DNA of 64,000 nt from Chryseobacterium indoltheticum. GTDB taxonomy: Bacteria; Bacteroidota; Bacteroidia; Flavobacteriales; Weeksellaceae. The stretch lies in NCBI RefSeq assembly GCF_003815915.1, contig NZ_CP033929.1:2976001-3040000 (forward strand), written 5' to 3'. The notes beneath the pieces were generated by a model that ran no database searches, was not told the origin of the DNA, and saw nothing but the letters and a program-made list of their open reading frames with translations. A program made the position numbers and the translations under genes. Shown here one piece after another: positions 44,643-52,371 of the stretch; the first letter of the stretch is position 1, and each line of letters starts with the position of its first letter.

Positions 44643-44996
44643 TTAATCAGCTCTAAAAAATGCCTTCAAAGCATCTACATTTTTTTTATCACTTCCGATA
44701 AAAATCTCTTTATCTGTAACAAAAACCGGACGCTTAAGGAATGTATAATGATCTAAAATAAGCTCTTTATAATCACTTTCCTGTAAAGATTTAGGATCTA
44801 GCTCTCTTAATTTAATTTGAGTAGATTTTTTACTGAACAGTTCCTCATAAGAATTTGTTATGCTGTACATTTGTTCCAGCTCTTCTATGGTAATCGGTTG
44901 TTTTTTTATTTCTCTTAGCTCCCAATCTGAAAGATTAAAGTTTGCCAAAATCTTCCTGCATGTATCGCATGTATTGAGATAAAATACTTTTTTCAT
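44643..44996 (-). CDS. ArsC-family thioredoxin-fold reductase-like protein
   Basis: A 117-residue protein with the N-terminal CDTCRK (CxxC) motif in NTCDTCRKILANF and a C-terminal KRPVFVTDKEIFIG part with the conserved Arg-Pro of the ArsC/Spx/YffB superfamily. True arsenate reductases have CxxxxxR after the catalytic cysteine with extra cysteines; here the CxxC resembles the Spx/MgsR branch, so arsenate as substrate is doubtful. Cytoplasmic, single gene. Confidence 0.8.
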   Translation of the reverse strand: MKKVFYLNTCDTCRKILANFNLSDWELREIKKQPITIEELEQMYSITNSYEELFSKKSTQIKLRELDPKSLQESDYKELILDHYTFLKRPVFVTDKEIFIGSDKKNVDALKAFFRAD

Positions 44997-45162
44997 AATA
45001 TAATTACATATTTTATTAATGTTAAATGAAATGCCGCCTTTATTTCAGAACCAATTATTGATGAAATATGGACGTTTCACTGATAAAAATTTAATCTTCA
45101 AAAGTAAGGCTAAATATAAAATTTTGAAAATTATTAAATACCTTTATTAAAATTAAAAAAAA

Positions 45163-45630
45163 ATGGATAACAAACCTGTTACTTTTCAATTTATTTCTGA
45201 ACCTTCAGATGTTAATTATGGTGGAAATGTACACGGCGGAAGTGTAATGAAATGGATAGATCAGGCCGGATACGCCTGTGCAACAACCTGGAGCGGAAAT
45301 TATTCTGTAACGGTATATGTAGGCGGAATTCGTTTTTATGAACCTATCAAGATCGGTGAAATAGTAAAAGTAGAAGCGCAGGTAATCTATACGGGCTCTT
45401 CGAGCATGCATATTTCGATCAACGTTTTTTCGAGAAACCTAAAACAACCTACTTTTGACAAGAAAACACATTGCATCATTGTATTTGTAGCCGTTGACGA
45501 AAACGGAAAGAAACTTCCTGTTCCCAAATGGGTTCCTGAAACCGAAGAAGAAAAACAACAGGAGAAATATGCCAAAAGGCTGATGGATTTGAGAGCCCAA
45601 ATTGAAAATGAAATGAAACCTTTTTTATAA
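45163..45630 (+). CDS. YciA-like acyl-CoA thioesterase
   Basis: A 155-residue hotdog-fold protein. The GGNVHGGSVMKWIDQAGYACA segment near residue 20 is the acyl-CoA thioesterase (ACOT/YciA) helix with the catalytic Asp, followed by a strand GGIRFYEPIKIGEIVKVEAQV. A C-terminal basic helix (KYAKRLMDLRAQIENE) is normal. It cleaves medium to long acyl-CoA; chain preference unknown. Confidence 0.9.
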   Translation: MDNKPVTFQFISEPSDVNYGGNVHGGSVMKWIDQAGYACATTWSGNYSVTVYVGGIRFYEPIKIGEIVKVEAQVIYTGSSSMHISINVFSRNLKQPTFDKKTHCIIVFVAVDENGKKLPVPKWVPETEEEKQQEKYAKRLMDLRAQIENEMKPFL

Positions 45631-45649
45631 GAATCATTTAAAGTAAAAA

Positions 45650-45674
45650 CCCCTTCCAAAGATTTGGAAGGGAT
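45650..45674. terminator. Terminator shared by the thioesterase and the first peptide gene
   Basis: CCCTTCCAAA / TTTGGAAGGG, perfect 10-bp stem with a 2-base loop; flanked by A-run and T-rich DNA and lying between convergent stops. Confidence 0.75.
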
Positions 45675-45682
45675 TTAATATT

Positions 45683-45874
45683 TTAGTCTTTGCAATTATA
45701 CACTTGCGGGCATCCCATGTATTGCGTGCAATATAAAGGACCCGTAACGGCTCCCGTACAACTGCATCCACAAAGAGATAAATCCGGAGTTCCTACTTTA
45801 CCTATTCCTCCGACAATGTCTTTAAGGTCAGACTTTTTAAGTTTTTTCGAGTTCTTTAGAATGTTGTTTGTCAT
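45683..45874 (-). CDS. Double-glycine leader cysteine-rich bacteriocin-like peptide 1
   Basis: A 63-residue peptide. Residues 1-23 form a double-glycine leader (KKLKKSDLKDIVGG) typical of peptides cleaved and exported by C39-peptidase ABC transporters. The ~40-residue core has six Cys in the pattern CGCxC...YC...GC...C, with GAVTGP and GCPQVY conserved in the paralogue at 46121. It has its own promoter (-33 TTTG, 21 bp, -7 TAAATTCG) and terminator. No transporter or modifying enzyme is nearby. Activity and crosslinks are unknown. Confidence 0.8.
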   Translation of the reverse strand: MTNNILKNSKKLKKSDLKDIVGGIGKVGTPDLSLCGCSCTGAVTGPLYCTQYMGCPQVYNCKD

Positions 45875-45910
45875 GTGATTTGATTTTAATTATTAATATA
45901 GTTTGAATAT

Positions 45911-45943
45911 CGAATTTACTATTATTTATAAATATAACGCAAA
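45911..45943 (-). promoter_or_regulatory. Promoter of peptide gene 1
   Basis: Minus strand: TTTG (45940-45943), 21 bp, TAAATTCG (45911-45918). The 35 bases between box and ATG, including GATATTCAAACTATATTAAT, are nearly the same in the paralogue. Confidence 0.6.
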
Positions 45944-46036
45944 CAAACAATAAATATTATCCAAATTTCTACACATAATTAAAGACAAGCCGAAACAATT
46001 CATAATAATTTTTAAACCTGCTGAGACTTAAATAAA

Positions 46037-46063
46037 AAAACCTTCCATTAACTAGAAGGTTTT
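46037..46063 (-). terminator. Terminator of peptide gene 2
   Basis: AAAACCTTC / GAAGGTTTT with a 9-base loop, followed on the minus strand by seven T, 57 bp after the stop of the gene at 46121. Confidence 0.75.
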
Positions 46064-46120
46064 ATGCATATTTTTATTTTTAAATCTACCTTAAAACTAA
46101 AGAAGATCTATTTTTTATTT

Positions 46121-46309
46121 TTAATATACGTCTTTGCAAGTGTATACTTGAGGACAGCCGATATACTGTACGCAATAGTAAGGACCTGTAACCGCTCCCG
46201 AGCAATCGCATCCACAAAGAGACAGATCCGGGTTTCCGCTAACTCCTCCGATGATGTCTTTAAGATCTGACTTTTTTAATTTTTTCGCATTTTTTAAAAT
46301 GTTTGTCAT
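46121..46309 (-). CDS. Double-glycine leader cysteine-rich bacteriocin-like peptide 2
   Basis: A 62-residue paralogue of the peptide at 45683: leader KKLKKSDLKDIIGG (Gly-Gly at 21-22), then a core with the same six cysteines (CGCDC, YYC, IGC, YTC) and the GAVTGP and GCPQVYTCKD blocks. The N-terminal core, between GG and the first Cys, is shorter (VSGNPDLSL versus IGKVGTPDLSL). Promoter and leader are also duplicated, so the pair arose by local duplication of a whole transcription unit. No partner genes are near. Confidence 0.8.
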   Translation of the reverse strand: MTNILKNAKKLKKSDLKDIIGGVSGNPDLSLCGCDCSGAVTGPYYCVQYIGCPQVYTCKDVY

Positions 46310-46343
46310 GTGATTTGTTTTTTAATTAATATAGTTTGAATAT

Positions 46344-46374
46344 CAAATTTAAATATTATTTATCAACACACAAC
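46344..46374 (-). promoter_or_regulatory. Promoter of peptide gene 2
   Basis: Minus strand: GTTG (46371-46374), 19 bp, exact TAAATTTG (46344-46351), with the conserved leader GATATTCAAACTATATTAAT downstream. Confidence 0.6.
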
Positions 46375-46471
46375 CAAAAAACCAAAAATATTATCAAAAT
46401 TTTAAATATTAGCAGATTCAGACTATAATAATGTATACTGTAATTTAATGTGGATTAAAATTAAAATTAAA

Positions 46472-46499
46472 AAAACCTTTCAAATACTTGAAAGGTTTT
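46472..46499 (-). terminator. Terminator of rny
   Basis: AAAACCTTTCAA / TTGAAAGGTTTT perfect 12-bp stem, 4-base loop and T-run on the minus strand, 26 bp after the rny stop. Confidence 0.85.
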
Positions 46500-46525
46500 A
46501 TACATATTCTTGTTTTAAACTTTAA

Positions 46526-48097
46526 TTATCTTGCGATATTTACAGTTCTGGTTTCTCTGATTACCGTCACTTTTACCTGTCCGGGATACGTTAATTCATT
46601 CTGAATTTTCTCTGAAATATCATAAGAAAGCTGAGAAGACATTTCGTCGTTTATTCTACTGCTTTCTACCATTACTCTCAATTCTCTACCTGCCTGAATT
46701 GCATATGCTGAAGAAACACCTTCAAAACTCAATGCTGCAGCTTCAAGATCTTTAAGTCTTTGGATATAAGATTCCAAAACCTGTCTTCTTGCTCCTGGTC
46801 TTGCCCCTGAAATCGCATCGGCAACCTGAATGATCGGAGATAATAGAGACGTCATTTCCACTTCATCGTGGTGAGCACCGATTGCATTGATCACTTCTGC
46901 ATTTTCACCATATTTTTCTGCCCACTGCATTCCTAAAAGTGCGTGTGGAAGTTCAGATTCCTGCTCAGGAACCTTTCCGATATCGTGTAAAAGACCTGCT
47001 CTTTTGGCTAATTTTACGTTTAATCCTAATTCAGCAGCCATTGTCGCAGCAATATTGGCAACTTCTCTTGAGTGCTGTAAAAGGTTTTGCCCATAAGAAG
47101 AACGGTATTTCATTCTACCAACGATCTTCACCAATTCCGGATGTAAACCGTGAATTCCTAAATCAATGATCGTTCTTTTACCTACTTCTATAATTTCTTC
47201 TTCGATTTGCTTTCTTGTTTTTTCTACAACTTCTTCAATTCTTGCCGGGTGAATTCTACCGTCAGTAACCAATCTGTGAAGCGATAGTCTTGCAATCTCT
47301 CTTCTTACCGGATCAAAACATGAAAGAAGAATAGCTTCCGGAGTATCATCAACAATGATCTCAACCCCTGTAACTGCTTCCAAAGCACGGATATTTCTAC
47401 CTTCTCTACCGATAATTCTACCTTTTACTTCATCAGATTCAATATTAAATACCGAAACCGAATTTTCAATCGCCTGCTCCGTTCCAATTCTCTGAATGGT
47501 CTGAATAACGATTTTTCTCGCTTCACTTTTAGCATTCAACTGAGCTTCTTCCATAATGCTCTGAACGTGCGCCTGAGCTCTGGTTTTTGCTTCAGCTCTC
47601 ATGGTTTCTACCAATTCTGCTTTCGCTTCTTCTGCTGTATAGTTTGAAATTTTCTCAAGCATTTCAACTTTTTTGGCAGTTGCCTGCTCTAGATCGCTTT
47701 GCTTTTTCTCTAAAATTTCGTTTTTCTTAGCATAATCAGCAATCTGTCTGTCTAGATCTTTTTCTAATTTCCCTGCTTTGCTAAGTTCGTCATTCAGCTT
47801 ATTTTCTTTGTCTTTCGTTCTTTTTTCAGCGTCCTGCATCTTCTTTTCGCGAGCCTGAATATCTGCATCGTGCTGTGACTTTAGTTCCAAGAATTTTTCT
47901 TTAGCCTGAAGATTCTTTTCTTTTTTTATGGATTCAGCTTGTACATTAGCTTTTTCTATTAAATTATCTGCATTTTTTTGTGCATCGTCTATAATAAATT
48001 TTGCCTTGGTATTGAGAGAGCTTTTTGAGAAAAACATCCCTGCTACTGCACCGATTACTAAGCAAATTACGCCTATAATAATAGCGGTTGTTGTCAT
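46526..48097 (-). CDS. rny: Ribonuclease Y
   Basis: A 523-residue endoribonuclease. One N-terminal transmembrane helix (residues 4-24), a long charged coiled coil (about 30-200), a KH RNA-binding domain with [19 protein letters not shown], and an HD domain with LLHDIGK and IGAHHDEVE. It starts bulk mRNA decay at the inner membrane. It is transcribed leftward, 40 bp after the probable 6S-type RNA. Confidence 0.96.
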   Translation of the reverse strand: MTTTAIIIGVICLVIGAVAGMFFSKSSLNTKAKFIIDDAQKNADNLIEKANVQAESIKKEKNLQAKEKFLELKSQHDADIQAREKKMQDAEKRTKDKENKLNDELSKAGKLEKDLDRQIADYAKKNEILEKKQSDLEQATAKKVEMLEKISNYTAEEAKAELVETMRAEAKTRAQAHVQSIMEEAQLNAKSEARKIVIQTIQRIGTEQAIENSVSVFNIESDEVKGRIIGREGRNIRALEAVTGVEIIVDDTPEAILLSCFDPVRREIARLSLHRLVTDGRIHPARIEEVVEKTRKQIEEEIIEVGKRTIIDLGIHGLHPELVKIVGRMKYRSSYGQNLLQHSREVANIAATMAAELGLNVKLAKRAGLLHDIGKVPEQESELPHALLGMQWAEKYGENAEVINAIGAHHDEVEMTSLLSPIIQVADAISGARPGARRQVLESYIQRLKDLEAAALSFEGVSSAYAIQAGRELRVMVESSRINDEMSSQLSYDISEKIQNELTYPGQVKVTVIRETRTVNIAR

Positions 48098-48133
48098 ATA
48101 TATTGAGTTTTAATTGTCTTGTTAATTTAAAAT

Positions 48134-48303
48134 AAAAAACCCACAGTAATTCAGTGATTTAGAGTAAACTCCGGATCTCCACGATTTGATCTGATTCCTT
48201 CTGTCTGTAATCTGCGTAAAGCAGCACGCCATTGAAAAGACTTTCGACCGTTAATTGTTTAGTGTTGAGTTTACCTTAATGTGTTAGAATTACTGTAGGC
48301 AGT
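48134..48303 (-). ncRNA. ssrS: Probable 6S-type RNA (6S-Flavo)
   Basis: The gene-free gap between zapA and rny holds a ~165-nt structured segment on the minus strand. Its ends pair: CCTACAGTAATTC (48287-48299) with GAATTACTGTGGG (48140-48152), then GGTAAACTC with GAGTTTACT, enclosing a large unpaired region. A T-run follows the 3' arm. This is the plan of 6S RNA, which mimics an open promoter and binds RNA polymerase. In E. coli 6S RNA is also next to zapA. Flavobacteria have the 6S-Flavo family (Rfam). Boundaries are estimates. Confidence 0.7.
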
Positions 48304-48321
48304 TTTTTCCGGAAAAAGTTT

Positions 48322-48609
48322 CTATTTTCCTATATCACCCAGCGACTGATTAATATTTACTAATCTTTCGTTGGTTGATTTTATATTTTTTTCATGATTC
48401 AGAGCAACTACTTCTGCATTGGTTCCCAGTTTCAGGGCACACATTGCCAAAGCATCTTGTTTGTCTCTTACATCAAAATTTTGTTCAAAATCTTTAATCA
48501 TATTTTCAATCTGCTTCCCCACTTTGCGCAAAGTTTCTTCTTCTGCTGCGGGTACATTTAGCGGATATACTCTTCCAGCAATGTTGATGGTTATTCTCCT
48601 TACCTCCAT
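48322..48609 (-). CDS. zapA: Cell division protein ZapA
   Basis: A 95-residue protein. MEVRRITINIAGRVYPLNV is the ZapA globular start, and the later part is a coiled coil. ZapA bundles FtsZ filaments at the division site. The start at 48609 is fixed by TAATG overlap with the preceding gene; the ATG at 48642 would read through that gene. 6S-type RNA lies directly downstream, as in E. coli. Confidence 0.87.
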   Translation of the reverse strand: MEVRRITINIAGRVYPLNVPAAEEETLRKVGKQIENMIKDFEQNFDVRDKQDALAMCALKLGTNAEVVALNHEKNIKSTNERLVNINQSLGDIGK

Positions 48610-48911
48610 TATAATCCACTGTTTTGAAGCTGTGCAATACAAAAGTCTACTTCTTTTACCAATCTGTTGATATGGTTTTTCATGAGTCTGTTGTGTTCAG
48701 GATTTCCTGATATTGCTGAATACAATTTTATATTTTTCTGTTCTTCTGCCAATACCTGATTTTTTTTTCTTTCCTCGTCATATTTCGTCTTCAGCTCAGC
48801 ATGCTCTTTATTTAATTCTAAATATTTCTCAGATATATTTTGATGGCTTTTTTGGAGGCTCAAAATCTTTTTCTCTAATTCTGAAAAATTATTTTCTAAT
48901 TCTTGAAGCAT
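48609..48911 (-). CDS. Coiled-coil protein translationally coupled to zapA
   Basis: A 100-residue almost entirely coiled-coil protein (leucine heptads over residues 5-75) with a Lys-rich middle. It overlaps zapA by one base (TAATG), so the two are coupled and probably interact. It resembles ZapB-like partners in size and character, but sequence identity cannot be claimed. A -7 box (TATTTTTG at 48941) lies 30 bp upstream. Confidence 0.7.
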   Translation of the reverse strand: MLQELENNFSELEKKILSLQKSHQNISEKYLELNKEHAELKTKYDEERKKNQVLAEEQKNIKLYSAISGNPEHNRLMKNHINRLVKEVDFCIAQLQNSGL

Positions 48912-48940
48912 TTCAGGTTTATAAATTTTCTAACTATTAG

Positions 48941-48948
48941 CAAAAATA
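48941..48948 (-). promoter_or_regulatory. -7 box of the coiled coil-zapA unit
   Basis: TATTTTTG on the minus strand matches TAnnTTTG; TTTG lies 18 bp further upstream. Confidence 0.5.
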
Positions 48949-49004
48949 GGAAAATATTAGTACCGACAAAAATAATAGTCTCTATATTTTGACAAAAATA
49001 AAAA

Positions 49005-49025
49005 AGGAGATGCCAGGCACCTCCT
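49005..49025 (-). terminator. Terminator of the ubiE-porT unit
   Basis: Minus strand AGGAGGTGCC / GGCATCTCCT with a 1-base centre (one G-T pair), followed by TTTTTTATTTTT, 24 bp after the porT stop. Confidence 0.75.
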
Positions 49026-49048
49026 CTTCATATTAATTTTTTATTATA

Positions 49049-49831
49049 TTATTCAAATTTCAAAACAAACATAACTGCTCTTGTCTGTAATGTAGAAACT
49101 GCTGCAGACCAATATGGAGGCGTTGTAGCATTATCTGCAACCATTTCGTTATTCATAAAGAATGTACCTCTGATTGCCGGAGTTAATTTAAATTTATTAA
49201 AATAGAATTGAATTCCCATTTCTGCAGACCAAGCAAAATTGTGTGTTGTAGATCTGAAAACCTGCTGCATGTTATCATCCTGAGAATCTGAGTTTGACTG
49301 TAAATTAACAATATAATTCACACCAGCCGAAACATACGGTCTCGAGTTGTACCATCTTTCACCGTGTAACTCCAAAATCACAGGGATATCAACCAAAGTA
49401 GATTTAATATCTCTCACTCTGTCTTTTTCTGTTAAAGCAATCGGAGCAAAAGGAGGATTCGTCAAACTTCCATCCTGATACCTTGAATTAGTATCTGTAT
49501 TAAAAATCAATTGTCTTTGAGCAAACTGCAAACCTGGCTCTAATCTTACGTCTAAATAATCATTAAGTCTGAACTTGGCAATAAGACCGGCTCCGAAGCT
49601 CGTGCTTTCTTTTGAAGATACTAGATTATAATTTTCATACATTCCATATCTTGGGTTGAGCACAATTCTATAATCCAGTAAATTACCATTCAGATAAAAC
49701 CCCCAACTGACTTTTTTCTGGTCAAAGTCTTCCAACCTGTCCATCCTGTTACGGGTTCTAAATTGAGCATTTGCAACCGTTGCAATGCTTACTGAGGCTA
49801 AAACCAGAGCTTTTAATAGAAATTTATTCAT
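49049..49831 (-). CDS. porT: PorT-like outer-membrane protein of the type IX secretion system
   Basis: A 260-residue beta-barrel protein with signal peptide (ending ATVANAQ) and alternating aromatic strands ending in FVLKFE. RMDRLEDFDQKKVSWGFYLNGN and the layout match the PorT/SprT family, required for export and cell-surface attachment of C-terminal-domain cargo. The ubiE-porT neighbourhood is a conserved flavobacterial arrangement that supports the call. It starts 3 bp after ubiE. No other T9SS gene is in the window. Confidence 0.82.
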   Translation of the reverse strand: MNKFLLKALVLASVSIATVANAQFRTRNRMDRLEDFDQKKVSWGFYLNGNLLDYRIVLNPRYGMYENYNLVSSKESTSFGAGLIAKFRLNDYLDVRLEPGLQFAQRQLIFNTDTNSRYQDGSLTNPPFAPIALTEKDRVRDIKSTLVDIPVILELHGERWYNSRPYVSAGVNYIVNLQSNSDSQDDNMQQVFRSTTHNFAWSAEMGIQFYFNKFKLTPAIRGTFFMNNEMVADNATTPPYWSAAVSTLQTRAVMFVLKFE

Positions 49832-49834
49832 AGG

Positions 49835-50566
49835 TTATTTTGTTGCTTTATAAATTGTGGCTATACCTAAACTTAATTTTTTGTATTCTACTTTTTTAAA
49901 TCCTGTATCTAAAAGAATTTGTCTCATCTTTTCTCCAAATGGAAATGCATTTACAGAATCGGGAAGATAAGTGTACGCCCTATTATCTTTAGAAACCAGT
50001 CTGCCGATTGCCGGCAATATATTTTTGAAATAAAACATATAAAATGGTCCTAAAAAACCCTCTACCTTTGAAAACTCCAGAATATAAACACTTTTATTTT
50101 CTTTAACCACTCTTCTCAGCTCTGCCAAACCTTTAGTAAGATTCTCAAAATTTCTCACTCCAAAAGCAACGGAAACTGCATCAAATCTATTGTCCTCGTA
50201 AGGTAAATTTTCTGCATCGCCCTTTTGCATGGAAATTTTGCCGTCTAAATTAAGTTTTTTTATTTTAACAATGCCAACATTTAACATTTGTTGCGATAAA
50301 TCTAATCCCACCACTTTTGCACCGGTTCCTTTTTCCACCGCAATAGCTAAATCTCCTGTTCCTGTGGCAACATCCAATGTTTCTTTTGGGCTGTCGTTAT
50401 TCATCCATTTTACCAATTTGTTTCTCCAGAGCACATCTATTTTCATAGAAAGTACATGGTTTAATAAATCGTATTTAGGCGCAATGTTGTCGAACATATC
50501 CTCTACCTGACTCTTTTTGCTAGATTCAGAATTGTAGGGTGTTACTTGGTTGATATCTTTTGTCAA
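49835..50566 (-). CDS. ubiE: Demethylmenaquinone methyltransferase UbiE/MenG
   Basis: A 243-residue SAM methyltransferase. VEDMFDNIAPKYDLLNHVLSM is the UbiE/MenG start; LDVATGTGDLAIAV is motif I; FDAVSVAFGVRNF and RLVSKDNRAYTYLPDSV are family blocks. It methylates demethylmenaquinone to menaquinone, the main quinone of this group. It begins 3 bp after the upstream gene and ends 3 bp before porT. Confidence 0.95.
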   Translation of the reverse strand: MTKDINQVTPYNSESSKKSQVEDMFDNIAPKYDLLNHVLSMKIDVLWRNKLVKWMNNDSPKETLDVATGTGDLAIAVEKGTGAKVVGLDLSQQMLNVGIVKIKKLNLDGKISMQKGDAENLPYEDNRFDAVSVAFGVRNFENLTKGLAELRRVVKENKSVYILEFSKVEGFLGPFYMFYFKNILPAIGRLVSKDNRAYTYLPDSVNAFPFGEKMRQILLDTGFKKVEYKKLSLGIATIYKATK

Positions 50567-50569
50567 AAC

Positions 50570-51139
50570 TTAAAACTTATAGTATTCTTTATAATAATTC
50601 AGATAATCCTCCTTGCGGAAAATCTTTGTACGGGATTCTACCTTCTGAATATTTTTGATCATCTGATCATAATCTTCATCTACATTATAATAAAAATCTT
50701 CTGTATATAATTTATTAAAACGTTTGGCACCCCCATAATATTGTTTCCCGTCGATCATTGTTTTATCCAATGCCAAAAGTAATGAATCTTTTTTAAGATT
50801 GTACCCATAATATTGCTCATTAATGTAATAATCTTTATGGGCAATATTTAAAAGACCACGAATTTTATTAACCTCAAAAGCAGAGTCATAAAGCATTTTC
50901 TTATTCTGATCAAAGACCTTTATAGAGTTTTTCCCTTTCTGCAAATCTACCTGCACAAACTGACCTGCCGAAATAATACCTTCAGAGCCGTTGTTGATTT
51001 TAAAATAATATGTATTGGGAGTAGGATTATCTACGAGATAATAATTTTTTTTTGCCAAAAAGAAGTTGTACACAGCGAAAGCACCGATAAATACCACAAC
51101 AGCAATAATTAAACCTTTTAAAGATGGATTGTTTTTCAT
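50570..51139 (-). CDS. Membrane-anchored protein of the ubiE-porT operon
   Basis: A 189-residue protein with one N-terminal helix (residues 8-28) and an extracytoplasmic remainder rich in Lys, Tyr and Asp. DNPTPNTYYFKINNGSEGIIS suggests a small beta domain followed by helices ending NYYKEYYKF. I do not recognise the family. First gene of a three-gene leftward unit with 3-bp gaps and its own -7 box. Confidence 0.7.
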   Translation of the reverse strand: MKNNPSLKGLIIAVVVFIGAFAVYNFFLAKKNYYLVDNPTPNTYYFKINNGSEGIISAGQFVQVDLQKGKNSIKVFDQNKKMLYDSAFEVNKIRGLLNIAHKDYYINEQYYGYNLKKDSLLLALDKTMIDGKQYYGGAKRFNKLYTEDFYYNVDEDYDQMIKNIQKVESRTKIFRKEDYLNYYKEYYKF

Positions 51140-51161
51140 AGATTGGCTGAAACAATTTTTG

Positions 51162-51169
51162 CAAATTTA
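51162..51169 (-). promoter_or_regulatory. -7 box of the ubiE-porT operon
   Basis: TAAATTTG on the minus strand, exact TAnnTTTG, 22 bp before the start at 51139. Confidence 0.5.
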
Positions 51170-51206
51170 ATAATATTTTTAATTCTTTCTTATTAATATT
51201 AATTAT

Positions 51207-51214
51207 TAACTTTG
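51207..51214 (+). promoter_or_regulatory. -7 box of the FabH-like gene
   Basis: TAACTTTG, exact match, 25 bp before the ATG at 51240; divergent from the box at 51162. Confidence 0.5.
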
Positions 51215-51239
51215 CATCTTTAAAAAATTACATAAGCGA

Positions 51240-52307
51240 ATGCCAAATACGATCATTATTGGTTCCGGATCTTATCTTCCGAATAGAGTAATTGGAAGGG
51301 ATTTTTTCTTAGATTCAGAATTTTATACAGAAGACGGTATAAAGATTGACAAGCCTGCTGAAGAAACTATTGCAAAATTTGTAGAAATTACAGAGATAGA
51401 AAACAGGAGATTTATAGATGAAGATCTTTCAAATTCACAAATCGGTTTTGAGGCTGCAAAGCTTGCTATTGCAGATGCCAATGTAGATCAGGAGGAGCTT
51501 GATTATATTATTTACGCCAGTAATTTTGGCGAAGTTACCGTAAATGGTTACGCTGATTTTATGCCGACAATGGCAGCAAGAGTAAAAAATAAATTGGGTA
51601 TCAAAAACAGAAAATGCGTTACTTATGATATGCTTTTCGGTTGCCCGGGCTGGGTAGAAGCAATGATTTTATCAGATAACTTAATTAAAGCTAAAGTTGC
51701 CAAAACAATCCTTGTAATCGGTGCTGAAACTTTGAGCAGAGTGACCGATCCTCACGACAGAAACAGAATGATTTTTGCTGACGGAGCGGGAGCTGTAGTA
51801 GTAAAAGCTACTGACGAAGAAAATGTTGGGATCATTGCTCACAATACGATTTGCGATAATGGCATTGAGCTTAATTATCTTGCAAATGGACCGTCAATCA
51901 ATAAAGAAGCAGATCAAAAACGTTTATATGTAAGAATGCTGGGAAGAAAAATTTATGAGTACGCTCTAAAAAATGTTCCTGCAGCTATTAAAGAAACCAT
52001 TGACGACGCCGGATTATCTATTGAAGATATCGACAAAATACTTATACATCAGGCAAATGCGAAGATGGATTATGCGATGATTGAAAGACTTCATAAGCTT
52101 TACGACATCAAAGATTACGATCACGCGATATCTCCAATGACGATTCAGGAGTTCGGAAATTCTTCTGTAGCAACAATTCCTACCATGTTTGATTTAATAA
52201 TTAAAGGAAAAATGACTGGTCATTCGTTTAAAGATAAGGGTAACATTGTGATGACATCGGTAGGTGCCGGAATGAACATTAATGCTATTGTTTATAAATT
52301 TCCCTAA
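51240..52307 (+). CDS. FabH-like 3-oxoacyl-ACP synthase III
   Basis: A 355-residue thiolase-fold synthase. The Cys nucleophile is Cys135 in MLFGCPGWVEAM, the His is in LIHQANAKMD and the Asn in FGNSSVATIP, a complete KAS III triad. It is longer than ordinary FabH (about 320-335) and has VYNP-like insertions, so it may be a ketoacyl-ACP synthase III family member of a special fatty-acid or polyene route rather than housekeeping FabH. No other fatty acid genes are near. Confidence 0.85.
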   Translation: MPNTIIIGSGSYLPNRVIGRDFFLDSEFYTEDGIKIDKPAEETIAKFVEITEIENRRFIDEDLSNSQIGFEAAKLAIADANVDQEELDYIIYASNFGEVTVNGYADFMPTMAARVKNKLGIKNRKCVTYDMLFGCPGWVEAMILSDNLIKAKVAKTILVIGAETLSRVTDPHDRNRMIFADGAGAVVVKATDEENVGIIAHNTICDNGIELNYLANGPSINKEADQKRLYVRMLGRKIYEYALKNVPAAIKETIDDAGLSIEDIDKILIHQANAKMDYAMIERLHKLYDIKDYDHAISPMTIQEFGNSSVATIPTMFDLIIKGKMTGHSFKDKGNIVMTSVGAGMNINAIVYKFP

Positions 52308-52326
52308 GAATATTAATTAAAAATAT

Positions 52327-52362
52327 AAAAAGCACAGGAAATTTATTTTTTGTGCTTTTTTT
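52327..52362 (+). terminator. Terminator of the FabH-like gene
   Basis: AAAAAGCACA / TGTGCTTTTT with a ~14-base loop and T-run. Confidence 0.7.
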
Positions 52363-52371
52363 AACCTTATT

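Noticed and set aside
44643..44996. Arsenate resistance operon
   Set aside because: The ArsC-like gene is alone, lacks ArsR/ArsB neighbours and has a CxxC motif closer to the Spx/MgsR branch.
45690..45878. 62-codon plus-strand frame opposite peptide gene 1
   Set aside because: The minus-strand peptide has a clear paralogue, promoter and terminator; the plus frame has none.
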